The notes below the pieces were generated by a model. That model was not told where the DNA came from, ran no database searches, and saw only the letters and a list, made by a program, of their open reading frames with translations. From Pseudomonas spelaei (GTDB lineage Bacteria; Pseudomonadota; Gammaproteobacteria; Pseudomonadales; Pseudomonadaceae), in NCBI RefSeq assembly GCF_009724245.1, contig NZ_WNNK01000004.1:248001-312000 (forward strand): a stretch of DNA of 64,000 nucleotides. Direction: 5' to 3'. Below, piece by piece: positions 28,981-38,496 of the stretch (the first letter of the stretch is position 1; each line of letters begins with the position of its first letter). The translations under genes were made by a program, and so were the position numbers.

Positions 28981-30903
28981 ATGGTGCAGTTGTGTTCAAT
29001 CGAGCAAGCGGTCGATGAGGTACTGGCGCGGTTGCCTGCGCATATTCACATGGGCATGCCGCTGGGCCTGGGCAAGCCCAACCTGTTCGCCAATGCGTTG
29101 TACCGGCGCATCGCCAAACTTCCGGACCGGGCGCTGACGATCTATACCGCCTTGAGCCTGGGCCGTCCGACCATGGGCGACGGTTTGCAGAAACGCTTCC
29201 TCGGCCCCTTTATCGAACGGGTTTTCGGCGACTATCCGGAGCTGGATTTTCTTGCCGACCTGCACAAGGACAGCCTGCCGGCCAACATTCGTATCGAGCA
29301 GTTTTTCATGCAGCCTGGCAGCCTGCTCAATAGCGCCCCGGCGCAGCAGGACTATGTCAGCAGCAACTACAGCCATGCGGCGCGGGATATCAACGCCGCC
29401 GGTTTGAACCTGGTGGCGCAATTGGTAGCCAGCAGCAGCGAACACCCGGACCGCCTGAGCCTGAGCTGCAACCCCGACATCACCCTCGACATGTTGCCGA
29501 TGATCGCCAAGCGTCGCGAAGCCGGGGAAACCATCTTGGTGGTGGGCCAGGTCCACGGCGATTTGCCCTACATGCCCGGTGACGCCGAACTGGGGATGAA
29601 TGAGTTCGACTTCCTGATTGATGAGAAAGACAACACCACGCTGTTTTCCACGCCGAACATGCCGGTGGGATGCCAGGATCACTTTATCGGCCTGCACGCC
29701 AGCACCCTGGTGCGCGATGGCGGCACCTTGCAGATCGGTATCGGCTCGATGGGCGATGCGCTGACTGCGGCATTGCTGGCGCGTCAGGCCGACAACGAGG
29801 CGTATCGCCAGTTGCTCAGCGATCTGGATGTGTACCAGTGGGCGCCGTTGATCAGCCGGGAGGGTGGGGTCGATCCTTTCGTTCGTGGTCTTTACGGCTG
29901 CAGCGAAATGTTCGTCAACGGCTTGCTGGTGCTGGCGGATGCGGGGATTGTCCGGCGCAAGGTTTATCCGGATGCCGCGACCCAGAAGCGGGCCAACGCC
30001 GGCACCCTGGATGAAGCTGCACAACCTGATGGGATCTCGATACATGGTGGCTTTTTCCTGGGGCCGCGCAGCTTTTATGAGCGGTTACGGGACTTGCCGC
30101 AGAGCAAGCTCCTTGAGTTCAACATGACCCGCATCAGCTACATCAATGAGCTGTATGGGCAAGAAGAGCTCAAGCGTCTGCAGCGCCTGGATGCACGCTT
30201 TATCAACAGTGCCTTTACCGTGACGCTGCTGGGCGCGGGCGTAGCAGACCAGTTGGAAGACGGTCGGGTGCTGAGCGGTGTAGGTGGGCAATACAATTTT
30301 GTCGCCCAGGGTCATGCCCTGGAGGGTGCACGCTCGATTCTGATCCTGCGCAGTTGGCGTGAGTCGGCCGGGGAGGTCAGCTCCAACATCGTCTGGGAGT
30401 ACGGCCACTGCACCATTCCCCGGCATCTGCGAGACATTGTCATCACGGAATATGGCATTGCCGATTTGCGTGGGCAGACTGATGCCAAGGTCATCGAGGC
30501 GCTGCTGAACATCACCGACTCACGGTTCCAGGGTGATCTGATCGAGCAGGCGCAAAAAGCCGGCAAGTTGCCGAAGGATTTCCGGCTGAGTCCGCGTTTT
30601 GCCGACAATACCCCGGAGCGTTTGCAAGCGATCCAGGCGCGGCATCCACGGTTGTTCCCGGAGTATCCACTGGGCTGTGATTTCACCGATGAAGAGCGGG
30701 ATTTGTTGCGGGCGTTGAACTGGCTCAAAAGCAAATTCAAGCTGACGGAGATTTTCGAGCTGGGCAAGGCGGCGCTGGATGCACCGGAGCCTGCGGCGTT
30801 TCCCGAGCATTTACAGCGGATGGGGTTGGCGAAGCCGGAGGGGTTGAAAGAGGATTTGTATCAGCGGCTGTTGCTCGCCGGCCTACAGGCCACCGCGCAC
30901 TAA
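28981..30903 (+). CDS. Acetyl-CoA hydrolase/transferase family protein
   Basis: A 640-residue CoA-transferase superfamily protein. Residues in the middle, VRDGGTLQIGIGSMGDAL, and the C-terminal part, SGVGGQYNFVAQ, SSNIVWEYGHCTIPRHLRDIVITEYGIADLRGQTD, are the conserved acetyl-CoA hydrolase/transferase segments. It is about 100 residues longer than Ach1/SucC types, having a distinct N terminus (VEEVLARLPAHIHMGMPLGLGKPN-like) and C terminus. The CoA donor and acceptor are unknown. The ATG at 28981 follows GGGAGGG; the longer GTG frame from 28888 overlaps the cycB terminator. Single gene between terminator and REPIN. Confidence 0.87.
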   Translation: MVQLCSIEQAVDEVLARLPAHIHMGMPLGLGKPNLFANALYRRIAKLPDRALTIYTALSLGRPTMGDGLQKRFLGPFIERVFGDYPELDFLADLHKDSLPANIRIEQFFMQPGSLLNSAPAQQDYVSSNYSHAARDINAAGLNLVAQLVASSSEHPDRLSLSCNPDITLDMLPMIAKRREAGETILVVGQVHGDLPYMPGDAELGMNEFDFLIDEKDNTTLFSTPNMPVGCQDHFIGLHASTLVRDGGTLQIGIGSMGDALTAALLARQADNEAYRQLLSDLDVYQWAPLISREGGVDPFVRGLYGCSEMFVNGLLVLADAGIVRRKVYPDAATQKRANAGTLDEAAQPDGISIHGGFFLGPRSFYERLRDLPQSKLLEFNMTRISYINELYGQEELKRLQRLDARFINSAFTVTLLGAGVADQLEDGRVLSGVGGQYNFVAQGHALEGARSILILRSWRESAGEVSSNIVWEYGHCTIPRHLRDIVITEYGIADLRGQTDAKVIEALLNITDSRFQGDLIEQAQKAGKLPKDFRLSPRFADNTPERLQAIQARHPRLFPEYPLGCDFTDEERDLLRALNWLKSKFKLTEIFELGKAALDAPEPAAFPEHLQRMGLAKPEGLKEDLYQRLLLAGLQATAH

Positions 30904-30920
30904 CAAACACCGGAGATCAA

Positions 30921-31011
30921 ATGTGGGAGCGGGCTTGCTCGCGAAAGCGGAGTACCAGCCAATATATGTGTGACTGATACACCGCTTTCGCGAGCAAGCC
31001 CGCTCCCACAT
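30921..31011. repeat. REPIN between the CoA-transferase gene and xpt
   Basis: Nearly perfect inverted REP pair: ATGTGGGAGCGGGCTTGCTC then GCGAAAGCGG on the left and CCGCTTTCGCGAGCAAGCCC then GCTCCCACAT on the right. The core GGGCTTGCTCGCGAAAGCGG is a third sub-type. Confidence 0.92.
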
Positions 31012-31049
31012 TTTTAACCGTGGCCGCTCAAGATTGCTGGGGTGATCGA

Positions 31050-31679
<630 letters not shown>

Positions 31680-33689
31680 CTAGCGCTTTAACATCGCGCG
31701 TATATCCGCTAAAGCGGTGTTGCCGCGAACGGCTTTGACTTCGGTCGGTGTGTCGTCGTTGCCTTCCCAGGCCAGGTCGTCCGGCGGCAGTTCATCGAGG
31801 AACCGGCTGGGCGCACAATCGATGATCTCGCCGTACTGCTTGCGCTTGGCGGCAAAGGTGAAGGCCAGGGTCTGACGTGCGCGGGTAATGCCCACGTAGG
31901 CCAGGCGCCGTTCTTCTTCGATGGTATCGGCTTCGATGCTGGAGCGGTGCGGGAGGATTTCCTCTTCCATGCCCATGATGAACACGTAGGGAAATTCCAG
32001 GCCCTTGGAGGCGTGCAAGGTCATCATCTGCACACCTTCGGCGCCGTCTTCCTCTTCCTGCTGGCGTTCGAGCATGTCCCGCAGGACCAGCTTGCCGATG
32101 GCGTCCTCGACGGTCATCTCGCCTTCTTCGTCCTTCTCCAGGGTGTTTTTCAACGCCTCGATCAGAAACCACACGTTGCCCATGCGGTAATCGGCGGCTT
32201 TATCACTGGAGCTGTTGGTGCGTAGCCAGTTCTCGTAGTCGATGTCCATGACCATGCTGCGCAGGGCGCTGATCGGGTCTTCGCCGGAACACTGTTCGCG
32301 CACCTTGTCCATGAAGCGCTTGAAGCGCGCCAGGCGATCGGTGAAGCGGGTGTCCAGGTGCTCGCCCAGGCCAATTTCATCGGTGGCGGCGTACATCGAG
32401 ATTTTGCGTTCGGTGGCGTAGTTACCGAGTTTTTCCAGGGTCGTCGAGCCGATTTCACGGCGTGGGACGTTGATCACCCGCAGGAAGGCGTTGTCGTCAT
32501 CGGGGTTCACGATCAGCCGGAAGTAGGCCATCAGGTCTTTCACTTCCTGGCGTCCGAAAAAGCTGTTGCCGCCCGACAGACGATAGGGAATCTGGTGGTG
32601 TTGCAGCTTCAGCTCGATCAGCTTGGCCTGATAGTTACCGCGATACAGGATCGCAAAGTCGCTGTAGGGCCGGTCGGTGCGCAGGTGCAACGTCAGCAAT
32701 TCGACGGCTACACGCTCGGCTTCCGCGTCTTCGTTGCGGCAGCGGATCACGCGGATCTCGTCACCGTGGCCCATCTCGCTCCACAGTTGTTTTTCAAACT
32801 CATGGGGGTTGTTGGAGATCAGCACGTTGGCGCAACGCAGGATACGGCTGGTGGAGCGGTAGTTCTGCTCCAGCATTACCACTTTCAGGGACGGGTAATC
32901 GTCCTTGAGCAGCATCAGGTTTTCCGGGCGGGCGCCGCGCCAGGCGTAGATCGACTGGTCATCGTCGCCTACCACGGTGAACTGGTTGCGGGTGCCGATC
33001 AGCAGCTTCACCAGCAAATACTGGCTGGCGTTGGTGTCCTGGTATTCGTCCACCAGCAGGTAGCGGACTTTGTTCTGCCACTTTTCGAGGATGTCGGCGT
33101 GTTCCTGGAACAGTTTTACCGGCAGTAGGATCAGGTCGTCGAAGTCCACGGCGTTGAACGCTTTCAGCGTGCGCTGATAGTGGGTGTAGACGATGGCGGC
33201 GGTCTGTTCCTTGGGGTTGCGCGCGTTTTCCAGGGCTTCGGGCGGCAGGATCAGGTCGTTTTTCCAGGCGCCGATCATGTTCTTGATCTCATCGACGCCG
33301 TCGTCGCCCGCGTATTCCTTCTGCATGATGTCGGTCATCAAGGCCTTGACGTCGGTCTCGTCGAAGATCGAGAAGCCCGGCTTGTAGCCCAGCCGCACAT
33401 GCTCCTTGCGGATGATGTTCAGGCCCAGGTTGTGGAAGGTACACACAGTGAGGCCGCGGCCTTCGCCACCCTTGAGCAGGGTGCCGACGCGCTCTTTCAT
33501 TTCCCGCGCCGCCTTGTTGGTAAAGGTCATGGCGACGATGTACTGGGCGCGGATGCCGCAGCTCTGGATCAGGTGCGCGATCTTGCGGGTGATCACGCTG
33601 GTCTTGCCGGAACCAGCACCGGCGAGCACCAATAGAGGGCCGCCGACGTAGTTCACGGCTTCTTGCTGCCGGGGATTGAGTCGGGACAT
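31680..33689 (-). CDS. rep: ATP-dependent DNA helicase Rep
   Basis: A superfamily 1A 3'-5' helicase that helps replication forks past proteins. The 669 residues hold the SF1 motifs: Walker A LAGAGSGKTSVI near 25, AMTFTNKAAREM, Walker B YLLVDEYQDTNASQY near 215, VVGDDDQSIYAWRGA, LEQNYRSTSRIL, TLHASKGLEFPYVFI near 560, and VGITRARQTL. It is the Rep branch rather than UvrD by length and the PENLMLLKDDYP segment. Divergent from the ProE-like gene. Confidence 0.96.
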   Translation of the reverse strand: MSRLNPRQQEAVNYVGGPLLVLAGAGSGKTSVITRKIAHLIQSCGIRAQYIVAMTFTNKAAREMKERVGTLLKGGEGRGLTVCTFHNLGLNIIRKEHVRLGYKPGFSIFDETDVKALMTDIMQKEYAGDDGVDEIKNMIGAWKNDLILPPEALENARNPKEQTAAIVYTHYQRTLKAFNAVDFDDLILLPVKLFQEHADILEKWQNKVRYLLVDEYQDTNASQYLLVKLLIGTRNQFTVVGDDDQSIYAWRGARPENLMLLKDDYPSLKVVMLEQNYRSTSRILRCANVLISNNPHEFEKQLWSEMGHGDEIRVIRCRNEDAEAERVAVELLTLHLRTDRPYSDFAILYRGNYQAKLIELKLQHHQIPYRLSGGNSFFGRQEVKDLMAYFRLIVNPDDDNAFLRVINVPRREIGSTTLEKLGNYATERKISMYAATDEIGLGEHLDTRFTDRLARFKRFMDKVREQCSGEDPISALRSMVMDIDYENWLRTNSSSDKAADYRMGNVWFLIEALKNTLEKDEEGEMTVEDAIGKLVLRDMLERQQEEEDGAEGVQMMTLHASKGLEFPYVFIMGMEEEILPHRSSIEADTIEEERRLAYVGITRARQTLAFTFAAKRKQYGEIIDCAPSRFLDELPPDDLAWEGNDDTPTEVKAVRGNTALADIRAMLKR

Positions 33690-33956
33690 ACGAAATTTCG
33701 GGAGTCATTGATCAAAAGGGCGGGCATTTTAACAGGCTGGAAAGATTCTGCTGCCTCTGAACGACAGTGTGACGTACCACTCGATCTAAATTTGCCGGTT
33801 TTGTTACTTTGCCGCAGGATGTGCGCAGTATTTGGGTCTATTGTTCGATCTAGAGCCGCACTGCACGTACCTGATAATCAATATCATTGGTCATTGTCAG
33901 GCCGCACGTCATAATGCCCGCCGCCAACGAAATTTTGCAGAGTCTAGGGAGCTAGC

Positions 33957-35621
33957 TTGTCTACGCCTGTCGAACCCTTGCGTTTGCTGCTACTGGCCGA
34001 TACGCCTACGTGGGCAGCGTTATTGCGCGAGTGCCTGGTGCCGATGGGGGATGCTGCTGTCCTGATCAGTGCGCCAAACTGGGAGTCTGTGAGCAGTCTG
34101 TTCGATGACGACCACAGCGCGGTGTTGTTGACCATTCCCAGCCTTCAACCCGGCCCCGGCCGTTGCAGCCTGCCGACTGTCTTGCTGCTGGAACAGGAAC
34201 CGCTGGTGTCACCGCTGGGGGTCAGCGACTGGCTGATCTTCAATGCATTGGATATCGATACATTGCGCCGCTGCTTGCGCCATGTCCGCGAGCGTGGGTT
34301 GCTGGAAAACACCTTGCAGCGCCTGGCTGAACAAGACCCGTTGACCGGGATCGCCAATCGCCAGGGTTTCCAGACCTTGCTGGCCGCGCGCCTGGCTGAA
34401 AATGAGGGCCGGGGCCTGGCTCTCGGGCATCTGGACCTGGACAATTTCCGCCATGCCAACGACGCCCTCGGTCACCAGGCCGGCGACCGGCTGATCCTGC
34501 AAGTGGTCTCGCGGCTTAAAAGCCAGCTTGAGGCAGGGGATCAACTGGCGCGCCTGGGCAGTGACGAGTTCGCCTTGTTGATCGACACCCGCCGAGCACC
34601 CCAGCGCGCCGAATGGATGGCCGAGCGCATCACCGAGGCCATGGCCGAGCCTTATTGGGTCGACGGTGAAAGCCTGCTGATCGGTTGCAGCCTCGGCGTG
34701 GCTCATGCCCGGGCCAAGGCGGGTCCCGACCCGTTGATGTGGCACGCCCATATCGCCATGCAGCAAGCCAAAAGCACCCAGGGCTGCACCTTTCACATCT
34801 TCAACGAACGCATCAACCGCAACGCCCGTAGCCTCGCCGACCTGGAAAGCGAGCTGCGCCGGGCGTTGCGCCGCGACGAGCTGGAACTGCATTACCAACC
34901 ACGGCTGGACCTGGACGACGGCCATATCGTCGGCCTGGAAGCCTTGGTGCGCTGGCGTCACGGTGAGCGCGGGTTGCTGCCGCCCAGTGAGTTCGTGCCG
35001 TTGGCTGAGCAGAGTGGCTTGATCGTGCCGCTGGGCTACTGGGTGATTTCCCGGGCGCTCCGGGACATGCAAGCCTTGCGCGAACGCGGGCTTGCACCGC
35101 TGCACATGGCGGTCAACCTGTCGTTCCGCCAGTTCCAGGACAGCCAGTTGCTCACCACCCTCAGCCGGCTGATTGCCGAGCGCGGTGTGGAAGCGCAATG
35201 GCTGGAGTTTGAACTGACAGAAACCGCCGTGATGCGCCGCAGCGACTTGGTCAAGCAGACCATGGACGCTCTAGGCCGCCTCGGTGTGCGCTTCTCCCTG
35301 GATGACTTCGGCACCGGATTTTCGTCGTTCGTGCACCTCAACAGCCTGCCGATTGCCTTGCTGAAGATCGACAAGAGCTTTGTCGGTGGCATGGAAGAGC
35401 GCGAAGAGAACCGCAAGCTGGTGCACGCCATGATCAACCTGGCCCACAACCTCAACCTGGAGGTGGTGGCTGAGGGGGTGGAAACGCCTGAGCAGTTGGC
35501 GCTGCTGAGGTTGTTCGGCTGCGATCAGGCCCAGGGGTACTTGATCAGCAAGCCGTTGCCGTTGGCGGAGCTGGTGGAGTACCTGACGTTTGGCAGTAGC
35601 CAGGAAGCCTTGTTGGGTTAA
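33957..35621 (+). CDS. proE: Cyclic-di-GMP phosphodiesterase with degenerate GGDEF and intact EAL (ProE-like)
   Basis: A 554-residue signalling protein. Residues 1-110 resemble a receiver-like domain without a clear phosphorylation site. A GGDEF domain follows (DPLTGIANRQGF) whose signature is changed to RLGSDEFALL, and the RxxD inhibitory site is missing. The EAL domain is complete: GLEALVRWRH, DDFGTGFSSF, KIDKSF and VAEGVET. It should therefore degrade c-di-GMP. The place beside rep matches PA5295 (ProE) of P. aeruginosa. The start is TTG with AGGGAGC upstream. No membrane segments. Confidence 0.87.
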   Translation: MSTPVEPLRLLLLADTPTWAALLRECLVPMGDAAVLISAPNWESVSSLFDDDHSAVLLTIPSLQPGPGRCSLPTVLLLEQEPLVSPLGVSDWLIFNALDIDTLRRCLRHVRERGLLENTLQRLAEQDPLTGIANRQGFQTLLAARLAENEGRGLALGHLDLDNFRHANDALGHQAGDRLILQVVSRLKSQLEAGDQLARLGSDEFALLIDTRRAPQRAEWMAERITEAMAEPYWVDGESLLIGCSLGVAHARAKAGPDPLMWHAHIAMQQAKSTQGCTFHIFNERINRNARSLADLESELRRALRRDELELHYQPRLDLDDGHIVGLEALVRWRHGERGLLPPSEFVPLAEQSGLIVPLGYWVISRALRDMQALRERGLAPLHMAVNLSFRQFQDSQLLTTLSRLIAERGVEAQWLEFELTETAVMRRSDLVKQTMDALGRLGVRFSLDDFGTGFSSFVHLNSLPIALLKIDKSFVGGMEEREENRKLVHAMINLAHNLNLEVVAEGVETPEQLALLRLFGCDQAQGYLISKPLPLAELVEYLTFGSSQEALLG

Positions 35622-35648
35622 ATGATTTGGCCTTGTGAACCCAATCAA

Positions 35649-35676
35649 ATGTGGGAGCTGGCTTGCCTGCGATAGC
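35649..35676 (+). repeat. Single REP sequence
   Basis: ATGTGGGAGCTGGCTTGCCT followed by GCGATAGC; one unpaired REP just downstream of the ProE-like gene. Confidence 0.8.
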
Positions 35677-35715
35677 CATAGGTATCTACGCATCTTTTGA
35701 ATCCTGCAAAAACCC

Positions 35716-35812
35716 TGTAGCCGCTGCCGAGGTACGAGGCTGCGATGGGCTGCGTAGCGGCCCCTAGGGCGGTCCTGCGCCCCGCATCGCAGCCTCGTGC
35801 CTCGGCAGCGGC
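35716..35812. repeat. Second-family palindromic repeat, full-length copy
   Basis: Left arm TGTAGCCGCTGCCGAGGTAC then GAGGCTGCGATGGGC, right arm CCGCATCGCAGCCTCGTGCC then TCGGCAGCGGCA, with GGGCGGTCCTGCG inside. It can fold into a long cruciform. It lies just past the stop codon of the MATE gene. Confidence 0.8.
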
Positions 35813-35821
35813 AGTCGGGTT

Positions 35822-37228
35822 CTAGTCCGGCTGTGCCGCCTGGAATGAGCCTTGTGCGTCAGTCTCAACACCTTCGCGCCGAATCATCCGCTTCATCTTC
35901 ACTTCAAATGCCCAGGTCAGGCTCACCGCCGCGCACGCCAGGCCCAGGGCCAGGCCCCACCACACGCCGGTCGGCCCCCCGCCCAAGGTGAAAGCCATCA
36001 ACCAGGCCGACGGCGCACCGATCAACCAATAGCAACCCAATCCCACCAGGAACGTGGTCTTGGCGTCCTTGAGCCCACGGATACAGCCCATGGCGATGGT
36101 TTGCACGCCGTCGAACAGTTCGAACCAGGCCGCCACCGCCAGCAGACTGACTGCCAAGCTGATGACGTCGCGAAAGGCCGGGTCGTTATGGTCGAGGAAC
36201 AGCCCGATCAATTCGTTGGACAGCAGCCAGAACACCATGGCAAATCCCAGCATTACCACCGCGCCAAAGACAATCCCGACCCGCCCGGCCATGCGCGCAT
36301 CGAGCAATTGCCCGGCACCGTAATGCTGGCCGATCCGCATGGTGATCGCATACGACAATCCTGCAGGCACCATGAACGCTACCGAGACGATTTGCAGGGC
36401 GATCTGGTGCGCAGCCAACTGCGTGCTGCCCATGGTGCCCATGCACAGCGCGGCAAAGGCAAACAGCCCGACCTCCACCGCGTAGGTGCCGCCGATCGGC
36501 AGGCCCAGGCGCCACAGCTCCCGCAGGTACTGGCGGTTGGGGCGCGACAGGCCTTTGCGCAGTGGGTAAGCGTCATACGCGCGGTTGTGGCGGATGTACC
36601 ACATCAGCGCCAGGGCCATGCCGTTGGCGACAATGGCGGTCACCAGGCCAATGCCCATCAGCCCCAGTTTCGGCAGGCCGAACATGCCTTCGATCAAGGC
36701 GTGGTTGAGCAGGTAATTGAGCACGGTGCCGCCCAGGCTGATGACCATCACTGGCGTTGCCTTGCCGATGGCGCTGGTGAAACCGCGCAGGGCCATGAAC
36801 GTCAGGTAACCGGGCAGGGCGAACGGCAGGATCGTCAGGAACTGGCCGGCCGAATGCACGTTGGTTTCGGTCTGGCCGAACATCAGCAGTATCGGTTTGA
36901 GGTTCCACAGCAGCAAGCCGGCTACCAGCGCCATGAGCCAGGCCAGCCACAGTCCGGCCTGGGTCAGCCGGGTGGCGCCTTCGATGTCGCCGGCACCCTG
37001 GCGGATGGCGACCAGCGTGCCCACGGCAGCAATCACGCCGATGCAGAAAATCGACACGAACGAATAGCTCGCCGCTCCCAGGCCACCGCCGGCCAGGGCT
37101 TCGGGGCTCAGGCGGGCCATCATCAGGGTGTCAGTCAGCACCATCAGCATGTGGGCCAACTGTGAGGCAATCAACGGCCCTGCCAGCCGCAGAATGGCCC
37201 AGAGTTCGCTACGTACCGGATGCTGCAT
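35822..37228 (-). CDS. MATE family multidrug efflux pump (NorM/PmpM-like)
   Basis: A cation-coupled drug exporter of 468 residues with about 12 transmembrane helices in two bundles. Visible family segments: LRLAGPLIASQLAHMLMVLTDTLMMARL at the start, GLGAASYSFV, and the matching second-half region LGLPIGGTYAVEVGLF with LAAHQIALQ. Start uncertain between ATG 37228 and ATG 37234; a TTG at 37243 is also open. It is divergent from a LysR regulator that may control it. Substrates cannot be predicted. Confidence 0.92.
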   Translation of the reverse strand: MQHPVRSELWAILRLAGPLIASQLAHMLMVLTDTLMMARLSPEALAGGGLGAASYSFVSIFCIGVIAAVGTLVAIRQGAGDIEGATRLTQAGLWLAWLMALVAGLLLWNLKPILLMFGQTETNVHSAGQFLTILPFALPGYLTFMALRGFTSAIGKATPVMVISLGGTVLNYLLNHALIEGMFGLPKLGLMGIGLVTAIVANGMALALMWYIRHNRAYDAYPLRKGLSRPNRQYLRELWRLGLPIGGTYAVEVGLFAFAALCMGTMGSTQLAAHQIALQIVSVAFMVPAGLSYAITMRIGQHYGAGQLLDARMAGRVGIVFGAVVMLGFAMVFWLLSNELIGLFLDHNDPAFRDVISLAVSLLAVAAWFELFDGVQTIAMGCIRGLKDAKTTFLVGLGCYWLIGAPSAWLMAFTLGGGPTGVWWGLALGLACAAVSLTWAFEVKMKRMIRREGVETDAQGSFQAAQPD

Positions 37229-37318
37229 GATCATCACGCTCAAAAAGTCAGGGAGTGGGGAAAGGGTTGATTCTCGGCGCTCTGGGTGCTTTACACAAAG
37301 GGATAAAAGCGATCGTTT

Positions 37319-37337
37319 GCATGATTAAAACTCATGC
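37319..37337. promoter_or_regulatory. LysR-type operator candidate (T-N11-A) between the MATE and LysR genes
   Basis: GCATGA-TTAAAAC-TCATGC, a perfect 6-bp dyad with a 7-base spacer containing a T-N11-A (37322 and 37334), the classic LysR binding pattern. It lies 50 bases before the LysR start and 91 before the MATE start. Confidence 0.55.
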
Positions 37338-37386
37338 CTTAATGATTCTGGTAGGGTTTCGATATTACGTCGTTGGAGCTTTCCTT

Positions 37387-38307
37387 ATGTCTCGTCGTCT
37401 TCCTCCGCTTTACGCCTTGCGGGCGTTTGAAGCGGCTTCCAGGCATAACTCTTTCACGCGGGCGGCGGAGGAGTTGTCGATCACCCAAAGTGCGGTCAGC
37501 CGGCACATTCGCACCCTCGAAGAGCATTTTGCGTGTCGCCTGTTCCAGCGCAGCGGTCGCACCTTGCAACTCACAGAAGCGGCGCGGTTGCTGCTGCCCG
37601 GTGTGCGCGAAGGTTTCGCCGCCCTGGAGCGCGCCTGCCATACCTTGAACGCCGAAGATGACATCCTGCGCATGAAGGCACCGTCCACCCTGACCATGCG
37701 CTGGTTGCTGGCACGGCTCAGCCGGTTCCGGCATTTGCAGCCGGGCAATGAAGTGCAATTGACCAGTGCCTGGATGAGCATCGATGAAGTGGACTTCAAT
37801 CAGGAACCCTTCGACTGTGCGGTGTTGCTGAGCAACGGCCATTTTCCGCCGGACTGGGAGGCCAGCTATCTGTTCCCGGAGCTGCTGATTCCGGTGGGCG
37901 CGCCGAATCTGCTGAATGATGGCCCCTGGGATGCCGCGCGGTTGGCGTCCGCCGAACTGTTGCACCCGACGCCGGACCGCCGCGACTGGCGCAACTGGCT
38001 GGAGCGCATGGGGCTGTCGTCACAAGTGTCGCTCAAAGGCGGACAGGTGTTCGACACGCTGGAGCTGGGCATGATCGCCGCCGCGCGGGGTTACGGCGTG
38101 TCGATGGGTGATCTGTTGATGGTGGCCGAAGATGTGGCCCAGGGGCGGCTGAGCCTGCCATGGCCCACGGCGGTCGCCAGCGGGGAAGATTATTACCTGG
38201 TCTGGCCGAAAACCCGCCCCGGTGGTGAGCGCCTGCGCCGGCTGGCGGACTTTCTTCAAAGCGAGGTCCAGGCCATGGAACTGCCCCAGGTCGAGCGGCT
38301 CGACTGA
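37387..38307 (+). CDS. LysR family regulator (GcvA-like)
   Basis: A 306-residue LysR regulator. The N-terminal helix-turn-helix is MSRRLPPLYALRAFEAASRHNSFTRAAEELSITQSAVSRHIRTLE; the effector domain contains LTMRWLLARLSRF and DDGPWD-like NDGPWD, typical of the GcvA group. The ATG at 37387 is used; the upstream frame is not family-like. It faces the MATE pump with an operator-like dyad between them. Confidence 0.9.
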   Translation: MSRRLPPLYALRAFEAASRHNSFTRAAEELSITQSAVSRHIRTLEEHFACRLFQRSGRTLQLTEAARLLLPGVREGFAALERACHTLNAEDDILRMKAPSTLTMRWLLARLSRFRHLQPGNEVQLTSAWMSIDEVDFNQEPFDCAVLLSNGHFPPDWEASYLFPELLIPVGAPNLLNDGPWDAARLASAELLHPTPDRRDWRNWLERMGLSSQVSLKGGQVFDTLELGMIAAARGYGVSMGDLLMVAEDVAQGRLSLPWPTAVASGEDYYLVWPKTRPGGERLRRLADFLQSEVQAMELPQVERLD

Positions 38308-38359
38308 ATCGATGTAGCGCCCGCAAACAATGCGTTTGGGTGATACCCCTGTGGATCGC

Positions 38360-38386
38360 TCAAGTATTGCGGGTGGCCGCCGAAGT
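38360..38386 (+). promoter_or_regulatory. Candidate FliA (sigma28) promoter of the chemoreceptor gene
   Basis: TCAAGTAT, an 11-base spacer and GCCGAAGT. This matches the sigma28 consensus TAAAGTTT-N11-GCCGATAA in spacing and in most key bases (pseudomonads use TCAAG). It lies 110 bases upstream of the chemoreceptor start; many chemoreceptor genes depend on FliA. Confidence 0.65.
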
Positions 38387-38496
38387 AGGTGTATCGGAGC
38401 CGCCATGCAGGAGCGGCTCAGCGTGCCCCCTACTAGAAATTTCGCCGAGTCGCGCTACGAGATCAGGATGATCCGGTCCCTCGGCCAGGAGCTGTC

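Noticed and set aside
30904..31049. Inverted repeat downstream of the CoA-transferase as an intrinsic terminator
   Set aside because: It is a REPIN by its sequence; the TTTTT after it may help termination, but this is not its defining feature.
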